64,000 nucleotides of DNA. It comes from Asterella californica (taxonomy: Eukaryota > Streptophyta > Marchantiopsida > Marchantiales > Aytoniaceae). Shown here piece after piece: positions 23,738-35,600 of the stretch. The notes under the pieces are model-generated. The model was not told the DNA's origin and did not search any database. It worked only from the letters and a program-made list of their open reading frames with translations. The stretch's first letter is position 1, and the number at the start of each line of letters is the position of its first letter. The DNA lies in contig JAYKYS010000002.1 of NCBI GenBank assembly GCA_036924285.1, positions 2,170,001 through 2,234,000 of the forward strand, read 5' to 3'. The translations under genes and the position numbers were made by a program.

Positions 23738-24970
23738 TTACGTCCAGTACTTCTTGACGCGCCACCCATTAACACGAGTGGTCATCAGTGTACCGTCCAA
23801 CTCTTCCAACTGCAAGGAGCCATTGTCGAAGACCTCTAAGACACGGTAAGGTCCCATCCAGCGAAGATGAAGTTTCCCGGGAAACTTAATATGACAGTTG
23901 TCGTAGAGAAGCACCAAGTCCCCATCCACAATAGTCACCTTCCTCAACTTGCTATCGTAGTTTACCTTACGTTGCGCTTGCACCTCGTACGTCTTCTCCA
24001 AAGCTGCATTCCTGTCTTCTTCAAACTCTACGAAGTTCAGAAGACGCTGCTCCTGGCTCTCTTCTTCTCCCATGCGTTCGGATACGGCTAACCGGTATGT
24101 TGGGACCTCTAACTCAATGGGCACAATGGGTGTCATGCCGTAAGTCAGGTAGAAAGACGTCTTCTGGGTTGTGACTTTAGGTGAAATCCTGAAAGCCCAC
24201 AACACAGATGGCAGTTTCGTGTCCCAGTCATACGCATGGTTAACAGTTACCTTGTTCAGGATGTTACACAGAAGACCGTTCGACTTCTCCGTTAGCCCAT
24301 TCGCTTTCGGGTTGTATGGCGTCGTCTTCCGATGCTTAATCCTGAAGTATTGGGTCAGGAGGGAGATAGTCTCATTTAAGAAATGAGTACCCCTATCTGA
24401 TACCAATTCCAGCGGACATCCGTACCTAGTAATGATGTTATGTCAAAGGAACCTTGCTACTACTGCGGCATCGTTCTTTCTTGTGGCCTCGCCTTCCACC
24501 ATCTTGGTGGCATAGTCGGTAGCTATTAAGATGTACCTTGCTCGTGTTCTTCTCGCCACCGGGGCGATAGGACCCACAAAGTCGATTCCTCACTTTTCGA
24601 ACGGAGCAAGCGGAAGAATGGAGGTAAGAGGTCACCTTGTTGTAGCGATCGATCTTTCCACCCTCTGGCATGCGTCGCACTTCCTGATCTTCTGAAAAGT
24701 GTCTCGATACATAGTTGACCACCAGTATCCGGCGTCTAGCATCTTCTTCACTGTGGTTTTCAGCCCGTAGTGACCCCCAGCATCTTCGTAGTGAAGACCT
24801 GTGATCACTGATTTTATCTCTGACGGCTCGAGACATCTTCTCAGCTTCTCGTCATGTCCTTTCGAAACAGGATACCCTAGAAGATGGCGTAAGGTCCTGC
24901 CTTGTGTAAGAAGACAGCCTTCTGCTCCGCATCCAATCCCTCGGGATACTGTTGGTCTTCCAAGAACTTC
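23738..24970 (-). pseudogene. E integrase, frameshifted and with stops
   Basis: Integrase joins the cDNA to host DNA. The zinc-binding N-terminal domain lies near 24,820-24,680 (H-x-H in GLHYEDAGGHYG, C-x2-C in KCDACQR). The core has Asp in GIDFVGPI (near 24,585), Asp in VSDRGTHF (near 24,395) and Glu in NGLTEKSN (near 24,290). The C-terminal beta domain ends at 23,738 (VDGDLVLLYD, WMGPYRVLEVFDNGSLQLEE). The 222-codon frame 24,406-23,738 is intact. Upstream of it three TGA stops, one TAG near 24,880 and a one-base frameshift near 24,855 break the frame, so it is inactive unless supplied in trans. All three catalytic residues remain. Confidence 0.9.
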
Positions 24971-24971
24971 C

Positions 24972-26837
24972 TCAAGTCCTTGAAGATCGACTCTTCTGTG
25001 GAAGTCGCAAAGACGAGATCAGAAGATCTAGTCTCGTCTTTTGGGAAGCAGACGGTACGCCCCCCTCAGATGAAAGTGTCTCTGCGAAAACTGAAAACAA
25101 CTTCTCGTCAAGAAACTCGTCTTCCACTTCATCTTCTCGTCGTTCTGTCTCTAGTCTGGATAGGTAGTCAGCATTAACATGCTGTCTTCCGGGCCTATAC
25201 TCAACTGTGTAAGTAAATTCCTGGAGTAGGAGAATCCACCTAGCTATCCTCCCAGACAAATCTGCTTTCTTTACAAGATGTTTCAAAGAGAAGTGATCTA
25301 CATAGAAGACGAACGGGTTTGCTAGAAGATAGTGTCTAAACTTCCTACAGGAGTAAATCATGCCAAGACACTCCCTTTCAGTTGTCGAGTACTTCTTCTC
25401 TGCATCACTGAGCTGTCTTCCCGCGTAGTAGATGAGATAATCCTTCTTCTTCTCATTTTTCTGACTCAACACCACCCCGATGGCGAAAGCAGAAACATCC
25501 ACATAAATGTGGAAGACTCTTTCCCAATCAGGTGGCCGTAGGACAGGGGATTCCGACAGAAGCCTCTTCATTTCTTTGAATGCTTCCTGCTGCTCGGAAG
25601 ACCAAACGTAGGGTTCGTCCTTCTTCAGCAACTTAGTGAGTCTTCCTGCTACCTCTGCGTACCTGTCAATAAACCTCCTGTAGTATCTTACGTTGCCAAG
25701 GAAGCTTCTCAACTGTGTCAAGTTAGCAGGTGGGTGGAGTTTCATGATGACTTCCACCTTAGCACAGTCGACTTCTATTCCTCTTCCGGAAATCCTATGC
25801 CCTAGCAAGATCCCCTCTGACATACCAAAGAAGCACTTCTCAGGGTGAAGAGCCAAACGATGTTCTCTACACTTCAGAAAACACTTCCTTAGAAATATCA
25901 AGTGGTCTTCTCCCGATCCAAACACACAGAAATCATCCAAGAAGATCTCCATAAAGGTGCGAAGATACTCCTTGAAGATGGTAATCATCAACCTCTGGAA
26001 TGTGGCGGATGCATTGCATAAACCAAACGGCATTTGGTTGTACGCGTACGTGCTCCAATCAGTGGTGAAAGTGGTTTTCGACTTGTCTTCTTCTCTGATT
26101 AAAACTTGGTTGTACCCAGAATACCCATCCAGGAAGCTGTAGAACTCATGTCCTGCTACCTGATCTAACACAGAGTCGGTGAATTGTAAAGGGTGATGAT
26201 CCTTCTTCGTGGCCAAGTTCAGCTTCCGGAAGTCCTGACACACTCGGATCTTCCCTGTCTGCTTCTTCGGCACGATGACAATAGGAGCTACCCACTCACT
26301 GCTAAGTACTGGGAAGATGACTCCTGCCTTCAGGTATTGGTCAATCTGGTCCTTCATCAGAAGCGAGTACTTGGGATTGAGCCGATACTGCCTCTGCCGT
26401 GCAGGAACAACGCCCTCCAGCAAGTCAATGCGATGCTCTCCCAACTCTCGAGGTATGCCCTTCATGTCTTCTATGGTCCACGCGAAGACATCCTGGAACT
26501 CCGTTAGAAGTTCTCGAAAGTCTTCCAACTGCTGGCCCTCGATCACCTTGGAAAGCTTCAGCTTCTTCCCAGAAGCAACCTCCATCTCTTGGAGATCATC
26601 CAGATTTACCATTCCTTCAGTGTGACTGTACTCACTGGCACCAAAGTATTCCGGTTTGGGAGCTTCTTCTGGTTCAGATTCGTCTTCTGGAAGACCAACT
26701 GTTGGATCTTCCGAAGGGAAGACGATATTCTCGTCTTCTGGAAGCTCTTCTTCCGCAATCTCGTAGCACTCAATGTATCCACAGACCACATCTTCCACTT
26801 CCTCTGCTACTTCTGTAGTACACACGTTATTTGTCAC
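24972..26837 (-). pseudogene. E pol: RT and RNase H open frame, 621 codons
   Basis: The N-terminal 115 codons are acidic linker with no D-S/T-G protease motif. RT follows: SEWVAPIVIVPKKQTGKIRV, then MPFGLCNASATFQRLM, the active site FLDDFCVFG (near 25,920-25,945) and LLGHRISGRGIEV. RNase H follows with YVDVSAFAIGVVLSQ, TTERECLGMI and FVFYVDHFSLKHLV. The FLDDF form of the catalytic box resembles the Athila branch. The frame ends early because a run of six G (minus strand; C run at 25,060-25,065) has changed length; the other frame continues towards integrase. At the 5' end this frame overlaps gag as GTGA at 26,834-26,837, in the -1 frame. Confidence 0.93.
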
Positions 26838-29413
26838 AAACTCATTATACCGTTCATCACTGTCAGAAGGGTGACTGGAGTTTCCAACAGAGAAGATGTA
26901 GTGGTTGCTTCCTTGGGTGGAAGACCAGAAGAGTGTCTTCCTTCGACTGGAGGCTGTTCCCGTGAGACAGGTGTTGCCGTAGTCGGTGTAGGAAGCTGCT
27001 GTACTATCTTCCGTCTCTTCTCCAGCTCTTCTTGCATGATCGCTTCAACCTCTTGTCTAATGTCAGGAGCAAAGTACTTCGGATCTTCTCGGTCGTAAGT
27101 AGGAGAAGACGGCCGCTCAGGAGAAGATGACCTCTCCTTACGCTGCTTCTTCTTCTTGACGTCCTTCTGACGAGATTCTGACTTCCCTTTGCTTCTGGTA
27201 CTTACCTTGAACACAGCTTCATCCAAGACTTCCTCCGGAGGCCAACTATCTGAATTCGGATCAGGATTCCAAACAGTACCATCCGTCAAAGTGAAAGATG
27301 ACGCTTCTTCAGGTGTCTCCATCTTCTGAGCTGCAGTCGTCTTCTGCAGCTGATGTTCCTTTCCTTCGCGCTTCCCGGGGTCTGGTTCGTCTTCCTCGAT
27401 ATGGAGACAATCCGTACAATCCCCAGGATCTTCTTCTTCTACCGTGATGTGCTGTACCACTGCTAACTCGAGCTTAGAAGTTGATGCTGCTTCTGCAGGA
27501 GGCGTGGTATCTGCAAATCTCACCATTTGTCGGGGTCGTAAGGTCTGAGGACAATTCCTTGTGAAATGACCGGCTTCCTTACAGTTCCCACACAAGGGCA
27601 CTTGCCCAATCTGTCTTCTCGGTTGAGGACAGGTGGACCACCAGTGTCCTGTCTCTCCACAATTATTGCACGCTCCAGGAAGAGGGTTGAGAGGTCGTTG
27701 TGACGAAGAAGGCTGCCAGGGTGTCCTGGTCTGTACATTGCTAGCTCTATCCCTCGGTACATAACGATTATATTGGGCGGGAGGCATAGGAGTGAAGGGT
27801 TGTATTGTCTCGATCCTATAGCAAGTTTCCCCACTTGGATCGTGTAGATATCCCTCATCGTCTTCTTCCCATCCTGCCCAGTTGACAGCTTGGTCCTGCG
27901 TACACTGATCTCTGGTGTGTCCAGAAGAGTTACAAAGGTTGCACCAAAGGTTTGGCTGGGAAGCCGTAGGCTGCTTCCGCTTGTCCTTCTGGTTCAGAAG
28001 ATGAACTTTCAGGTCGGCAAACTGCTTCAGAACCTCATCGATGCGGGGATCAGGTGCAGACTGAATGATCTGAGTTTGAGGCATCTTCTGCACAACTTCC
28101 TCCCTTGCTCGCGTCTTCTCCTTCTTCTACTTCCGCGTCTTCTTCTCTTGTTCAGATTCGGATTCTGAACTGAACAGAGACTCTTCAGAAGTAGAGGCTG
28201 CTTCCGAATCACTGTTATCAGTTTCAGTGGACTTGGACTTCTTCTTGGACTTCCGGGAAGACTTCTTTGACTTCTCGGACTTCTTCGAGGTCTTCCCTTT
28301 GTCTTTCGTCATATTCCGAGTGATGCTCGAGGTTTCATACTGCTCGGCATGCTTCTGTACTTCTGCTAAATCATCACCTCCTCCTCTTCTGCAGTACAAT
28401 TCCATGTCTTGAGACAATCCTCCCAAGTACCAGTCCACAGCTTGCTGAGCACAGTAGCCGCGTCTGCCTTGGTTCTGCGGGATGTGATCCAGAAGATCTT
28501 CAAACCTCTCGGTGTAATCCCGCAGTGTCTCTTTCTTCTTCCGTTCGAGTCTCTGAAGTTCTATGAGGGTCATACGACCGTAGCCCACTCCTCTGAACCT
28601 CTTCAGAAAAGCTGCCTTCAGAGTAGCCCAAGCGGCCATTACTACACCATCATCCAACGTCTTACTCATCCACTTCCTTCCCTTCCCTACGATCAAACTG
28701 GGAAATACACGCAGTCTGTCAACATCAGCGTCTTCCTTGTTGGATCTAGAGATGGTCTCGAACATCGTGATGAAGTCGTCTGCATCAGCATCATCGTCGT
28801 ACGGATGGTACTTCTGCCGAGTGTGAGAAGCCATGTCGACTGCCGGCTGGTGCGACTGCCAACTTCTTTCTTCCTCAGGTCCAGGTGGTGGAGATGGTCT
28901 TCTCGAAGGTCCAGGCCTGTCTGGGTCACGAAGGTCGTCTTCTGAGTCAGAGCTACTGTCACTGCTACCTTCCGAGACGTCTGGAACAATCTCCTCCAGT
29001 CTTCTCTCATCTTGAGAAGCTCCTTCCGCACTTGGGAAGACGTCTTCCGAGTAACCAGTACCAAAATCTACTTTATACACGTGATCACCCGGTTGGCTTC
29101 TGTCTTCGCCAAAGATTATGCTCGAGATGGAAGGCTCTTCCAACTCTACCGATCGGATCTTCCTGAGCTCTTCTTCTTTCCTTTGGTGTCTCAGGGATAT
29201 CCGCTGCTCTCTAGAAGCGGTTCGCTGGGGTGAGTTAACCCACTCAGGATCTTTACCCGTGCGTCTTCTGCTTCTTCCTCCGGTCGAGGCATCCACCAGA
29301 GTACTGAGAACAGATGTCTCTATTCTTCTACCACTAGATCCGGAAGACCAAATGACTGAACAACCGATCCCAGGTTCAGAACGTCTTCTTCTCTTGCTTC
29401 TGGTTGCACTCAC
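26834..29413 (-). pseudogene. E gag: capsid and three-knuckle nucleocapsid, one amber stop
   Basis: One reading frame of about 860 codons broken once, by TAG at 28,127-28,129. The first part (29,413-28,130) has a Ser/Asp/Glu-rich N-terminus and a retrotransposon gag capsid (DDDADADDFITMFETI, MTLIELQRLERKKKETLRDY, FEDLLDHIP), ending in a Lys/Ser-rich tail. After the stop come three CCHC zinc knuckles, CNLCNSSGHTRDQC, CNNCGETGHWWSTC and CGNCKEAGHFTRNC (27,920-27,555), then acidic and basic linkers. No ATG precedes the capsid: the frame opens after a TAA near 29,485 and its first ATG is near 28,832, so the start is lost or unconventional. Confidence 0.9.
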
Positions 29414-29635
29414 TGCAATCTTCCAAGATCGAGTCTTCCAAGAGCTCTTGGAAGCAGGGAAGCGGCTCCTTCCAACTTCCCCTGATGTATCTTATCAACT
29501 TCTGGTTGCGGTTCCCGTCTTCTAGCAAGATAGAGTCCCACAACACATTCAACTACAATCGAAGTTAGTTCGAAATGAAACTAACTAATGGCACACAGAT
29601 CCAGGAAGCTTAGAACAGAAGTTACTAAGATGAAA

Positions 29636-29653
29636 TCCCCGGCAGCGGCGCCA
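29636..29653 (-). other. E primer binding site (tRNA-Asp type)
   Basis: The minus strand reads tggcgccgctgccgggga, 17 of 18 matches to the 3' end of plant tRNA-Asp as used by Athila/Tat-like gypsy elements. It lies 19 nt inside the 5' LTR end (29,673), a slightly long gap. It fixes the orientation of E as minus. Confidence 0.92.
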
Positions 29654-29672
29654 AAAATGATTCCTCACTATA

Positions 29673-32600
29673 TGTAGTGACGAAGGATTTCTCCTTTTGC
29701 CCATTTAGTATACAAGATATCGTTCCCACAGAGGATTTGCACAAGTAACGCTGCTCTAAGTTCTAAGATCTGTTCAAACACACAAACACACGGGTTTTGC
29801 CTAGAAATCCCATCTTCTCACAAAACCACACAAAACAACACGTCTTCCAGACACGCCAAATGGTGCTCTGGGCCCAAACAAACAACTACCAATTACAATA
29901 CCACACAACTATTCACAGAGAAGCTCGGGAAGACGATCTTCTTGCTTCCAGATTGCTTCTTCCGGTCTTCTCAATACCGTCTTCCCGAAGCGATTCTCGT
30001 CTTCTGGGGGTTCAACTCGTCTTCTCACACCTCCAGAAGGCTGTCCTGCTTCGCAGAAGTCGACTAGCAACGGTCGTTATACCTTATTCTCACACTCACA
30101 ATTCAACGGGTTAGATCATTCACAAGGTGTATGCCCCCTGTAGCCTTCCCAGGCTTCTGCCTACGGAAGTTGTCTTCCTGCAGCACTACAACGACATTCA
30201 CCTCCACGGAAGCTCAATAGAAGTATCGGAAACTCACTAGAAGAAGGTAAGAAGAGAGGAAGATGGGAGAAGATGGGAGAAGATGAGAAAAGCCAAACAA
30301 GAGAAAACAAGATGAAAAGAGTAAATTAAGATTCCGACAGGCTTCTAGTCCGGATCCTGACTAACAAGCCATCCCTGCTTGTAATAGTTTGGGGAGGAAG
30401 ACAACAAACGTGAGTACTGTTGCACCGTCTTCTACTCGAGGATGTCGTCTTCTGTTGCGGGAAGAAGGCTTCTTTCTTCTTCACTTCGCTGCTCTGACTG
30501 CTCTACCTTCTGGGATCCCTTACCCAGAAGACCGTTCGTACGTAGATCCCAAGTGCTCTACTGAACGAGTCAAGCTACACTTCCACAACTGCTGACAGTC
30601 ACCGCCACTCAAGAAGAACACTTCTCATGCACAATTGGGAGCGAATTCAATGAACCCACCATCTAGAAGACATGGACAAAGCTTCTGCACTCAAATCCAC
30701 AATCTATTCTCCGAGAAGAAGTCACAATGGCATTGGGAAGCTCACTCCCTCTACTTCCTGCGTCTACTCCTCGACACACCAGCCTAGCTAACAGGACTGC
30801 ACGAGGATGCCGTTCCCTGTTCCTAGACTGTCCACTACTTCTATCTACATCTTCGACCCACTGCTGGTGCGAGTATGCAGACCCCTCCGTTATATTCCAA
30901 GACTATTCGTATGTTTCCAACGACGAGTGTAGTGCGCTAAGACTGCCTCTGCTCTAATGTGTCTCGCCTGCCTGCCTGTAGAATCGGTGTGTATGTTCAG
31001 TTACTACAGAATTCTACAGAACTGGCAGAACTGGCAGAGCCCTTTCTCCTACGCTGCTATCCTACTTATGTTGCTGCCATGAGAACCAGGGGAGGTGACC
31101 ACCAGAGAGAGAGATGCGCTGACATGAGGTTGTCACCTCACATGCAAGCGGTTCCCCTGCCCGAATTGGTCATCCACCTTGTCCTTCCTACGCTACCTAT
31201 GCTGCCACATGGTGTCCTAACTAATATTACATGGGAAAACTGCCATCCTTAAGATAGCATGTTCGATTCTACTATATTTGGAAATGGAGTTACTACCTAC
31301 TCAGATTGCACGGAGGCAATCTCTACCTGATCTGTTCCTATCGGAGCTCCTAATGCGGCTTCTGATAAGCTAGAAAGCCCTGCAGTTACCTCGGGTGTCA
31401 CTGAGGTGGCTTCCTCTTCTTCGTCTCTTGCTGGCTCTGCTGTCGCTGCTGCTGCGTCTTCTTCGGCTTCGGCTTCTGCTTCGGAAGACAGAAGCGTCTT
31501 CTGGGAAGCGGAGTCGACCGGTGCTTCTTCCGTCTTCTGAGGCACGGGTGCGGGAGTAGGGACCATGGGGACCTCATGGGGATCCGAGGAAGTCGCTTCC
31601 TCCACGCAGAATACCTGGGAAGACGGCTCGTCTTCCTGTCTTCCAGAAGACATCTTGTCTACCGGGGCGTCTTCTGGAGTCTTCTCGTCTTCCAACGCTG
31701 TCACCACCAAGTGCACAGCGAGATCGAACTCCTCCTTCTCCATTCCGGATCCAGTCGATGGTGCTGGAGCGTGGGAAGATGCGGTTGCAGGTGTCGGAAG
31801 CGAGGGAAGACCATAAAGTGTCTTCACTCCTTCTATCTGTCTATCCAAGTACCTGAACATACTCTCCCGGCATTCCACCAACATCGTTCTGGACTCGCTG
31901 TCCCATCCTCTAGCTAAGGTAAGTAACTTCCTACCCGCGGTGTAGTTGAACTTCTTCCGAAGCGCTTCCACCGACTGTGCCAACATCTTCTGCGCACGAG
32001 TCTCTGCTGCTTCCCTCTGCATCTTCTCAGCTGCAGCTCGCGCTTCCGCGGCTTCTCGCTGCATCTTGCATATGGTCTGCTCTTCTGCGAGGGCGGTGAT
32101 CTTCTCTCGCACTTGGGCGACTTCTTGATTGCGCTGCTGTACCCGCGCCTGCAACTCATGGTTGCTCTTCCGAAGCTGTACCAGCTCCTTGGCAGAAGCG
32201 GCTGCTTCCGCCTTGTACCTGGCTGCAAGCTTCTCCGTAGTGCGGAGGCTAGCTTCCAGCGACTCCGTCTTCTTCTGATCCTCCCCCTGTCGCAGCAAGG
32301 TGCGCAGACCGAATACAGGTTGTAAGGGCTTCTCCTGTGCCCTCGCTCTCCTCTCCAGCAACTCCATAGCTGACTGGATCTCCTTCTGGAAGTAGGCACT
32401 GAACTCCTCCAATCGTCTTCCTGCGGAAAACAAGTTCATCTCCACCACTCGCTTCATGGTGTCGACTTCGTCTTCCAGAGGCAAGGAAACCTCTTCCACT
32501 ACTACGGCCTTCATCTTCTGCGCACGAGAAGAAGCTACTCTTCTCATCTTCCGGGGTGGAAGACTCCTCATGGCAGGAGCGGCTCTCTTCTTTGCGCTTC

Positions 32601-35600
32601 CTCGCATCGCAGCAGGAGCGCCCATCCATCCTTCATCTTCTGGAGTCTTCGGAAAACTCCCAGGCATTGCAGAAGCAGTCTTCTGCTCCGATCGGGTACT
32701 CAGCAGGTCTTCTTCCGAGTCGGACTCCGATCCTGAGTGAATGAGGGAGATGGGTGTCCTCGGTACACTTCTGGGACCCATCTTCCTCAGTGGCGTGGCG
32801 TCTTCCGACCCACTAGACTCATCTTCCCTCACCAGAAGCGTCTTCTGATGAGAGCCGGGCCTCAACTGGGGCATCAGAGTGGGAGGGGGCGTTGCTGCTG
32901 CCTCTCGGTCATCGTCTTTCGAGGTCTCCTCCTTCACCTCTTGTCGCTCCGTTGGCCCATACACTGCCAGCTGATCTTCCCTAAGATCCTCCATGGCTAC
33001 ATACAAGTAGCAGAGGAAGGGCGTCAGGTGTCCTCCCGCCGGGGTACACAAGTATGCTAGCTCCGTCTGTACGTAGTTGTGGATGTACGCGCCTCAGTAG
33101 ATGGGTACTCTGTCATCCCACACTGATTCCAGGAACTCCACGTCCTGATCGCCTAAGTACCTTGTCTTCTGCGCTTTCCCCTTGGGAAAGAGATGCAGAA
33201 ATAACTTCGCCAGGAGGCGCTTCTTCGGCTCTCGGTAAGATTCTATCTTCCAACCGTTCCTCCCCTGCTTGTCTTCCACGAAAAGGCAGGTGGTGCTCCC
33301 AGGTACATGCCACAAACTCACAATCCTAGGCAAGATCTTCTTCTCGTATCAATATCCTCGGTTCTCGGACTCAGGCCTGTGAAACGCCTTACGCCACCAG
33401 TCTTCAGTCCAGGAAGACGGTCTTCCCCGAGCTACTCCTGCCTTCGCAGGTACATGGTTACGCGGTGGTAACGCTGCCCACACTTCCTCCAGAAGCCCTT
33501 GATCTGCGAGGTTCCAATCCCACAGGAAGAAGTCGAGACCCAACTCCTTGAGGAAAGGAGTGGCCTCGGCCAATTCTGCCGCTGGTAACACCAAGCCCTG
33601 CGGATGCATCGACATACCTAGAAGATTTGTTGCACTAAACCACAAGCACCTACTATGAGCTGAAGGCTCAGTCAGTCCTTCCCGAATGCCCACAGTCTAG
33701 CTTCTACTTCTCAGAAGACGAAACTAGTCTTCCAGAAGAAAGCTACTCCGTCTTCCGGGATTCTAACAGTACTTCCTAGATAGCTCTCGTCTTTGAGCTA
33801 TATCTAAACAATCCTATCTAAGCAAGGCCTCGCATGGATTACCAAGAAGACAACCCACCTTGCATTACATCCTACTTCCTATCAGAAGATACAAGATATG
33901 CGAGAAGTAGAGTATAAGAAAGGTTCAGAAGATGGTTACGGGCTCCTGCGGTGACAGTGGCCTCTGGGAAGACACTCGGGACAGCTTCCGATTAAATGTC
34001 TTTCTCGGAAGACTTCCTGAAGTCGGGCTTCCCTTCACTGGTCTCACCTGTCTTCGTCTTCCTACGCGCAATCTATCCTCACAACAGACTCAAGACAACT
34101 GCACTCTGTTCTTCTGACTTCTCACCTCTCATACGCACTCAGAAGAAGCTTGCTGCATGATGGGAAGACATGACCCTCGACCATTCCCTCCAGATTCTGC
34201 CAGCAAGACTTCTCACAACTCTCTTCTAAGTTCGGGAAGAAGAAGGAACGGCTGCTATGGATCGGACAGAAGAGACCCGAATGGACCCTCGCGTCTTCTC
34301 GCTCATTTTGCCAGCCTTCCAGTCTTCTAGTCTCTCTAGGAAGATGGGGAGCTGAGAAGCTTGGAAGACCGGGAGGCATAGGCCTAGTTCCCGACTTCCA
34401 ACTTCTCGAAATAACAAAACAACTCACCACACCTCTCAGGATTCGTACCAAGTCTCTCTAAACACAAAAGCAAAGCAAATCCACTCTTGATACGAATTGT
34501 GTTCAGTCGACTTCCGAAGACAGTCTTTCGAAGACGGTCTTCCGAAGACAGTCAAGTTTAAGAAACGTCTTCTGAAGATGTTCCCATCTTCCGAATCGTC
34601 TTCTGTTCCAAGTTTCGGGGGTAGAGAGGTAGTAGGGTAGGGAAATTGATAGTTGGGGTCTCCAATTTGAAGACTAGAAGTAGGGAAGCTCGAATTGAGC
34701 TCGGGAAGAAGCAAGGAGATGTCTTGACAAAAATTGGGCAACGCTTCCGCGCCCAATGTCTCAAATAGAAAGAATGGGGGGTGGGGGTGATCGATCAGGC
34801 TGCCTGCACACAATCAAGGAAGCGCGGGGAGTACCAGACAATGGCGAGAAGAGGTGGGAAAGAGAAAGAACAGGGGAAAGAACCTCTACAGTCTTCTTCG
34901 GCTCCCCGAGTTACCTTCGACCTCCGCGCGCTTCTGGCTCTTGTACTAGCTTCCAATGCGACTCCTCTCGACTGCGCCTGCTGTCAACTTCGGTCCACAC
35001 CTTGATTTCTCTTCGCTTCTACTCGCCACTCTCCACTGTCAACTTCTCGGAAGCTCCACAGAAACGCCTTCGCTCTCTCTGCTGTTTGTGCTCTAGCGAT
35101 TCGATTTCACCCTTCGCCTAGCTGCCAACTTGTTCTCTCCTACCTCGATGTCTTACTCGATTCTTCTCTCAATGCTAGCTCGTGAAGCTCACTCTCTCAA
35201 TCGATCTTCTCAAGCGCGCTGTGCTGCGGGAAGTTGAATGCGCCTAATGTGCTTCCTCACGCATCTTCCCCGCAGATTAGGGGTTCTCGACCTTGGGTGT
35301 CTTCCTGACCTACCTACCTATTCGGTGCGCCCCAGTAGGTACACCTACTGTCTTACCCGAAAACTCGTGGTTGGTCCTTCGCGGTCGCTGTCTTCTGGAA
35401 GACAGGTGTCTTCCGTCGTCTTCTCATCTTCCGAAGACGCAACTGAGAAGACGCTCTTCCGAAGACAGTCGTCTTCCGAAGAAGTCAACTTCTTATTACA
35501 AACAGCTCTTAAGATCATCTTCCTGTTAAGGAAGACGTAACCTTAAGTAACAACGCTTCTTCAGTTATACAAACAAGTTATTATTCTTAAAAATTTCAAA

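Noticed and set aside
24438..24836. 132-codon minus-strand frame between pol and the intact integrase frame
   Set aside because: The integrase zinc finger and first catalytic Asp are read in the other frame; this one is a shadow.
24972..26837. Treating the pol start codon at 26,835-26,837 as a real initiation site
   Set aside because: The codon is GTG and the same frame is open upstream into gag. Expression by frameshift or as part of a polyprotein is more likely than initiation here.
26399..27098. Long plus-strand frames opposite gag and pol
   Set aside because: They are antisense shadows of strongly supported minus-strand domains.
32737..33329. Plus-strand frames opposite the LTR ORF
   Set aside because: The minus-strand frame has a homolog in element P and a coiled coil; the plus-strand frames are shadows.
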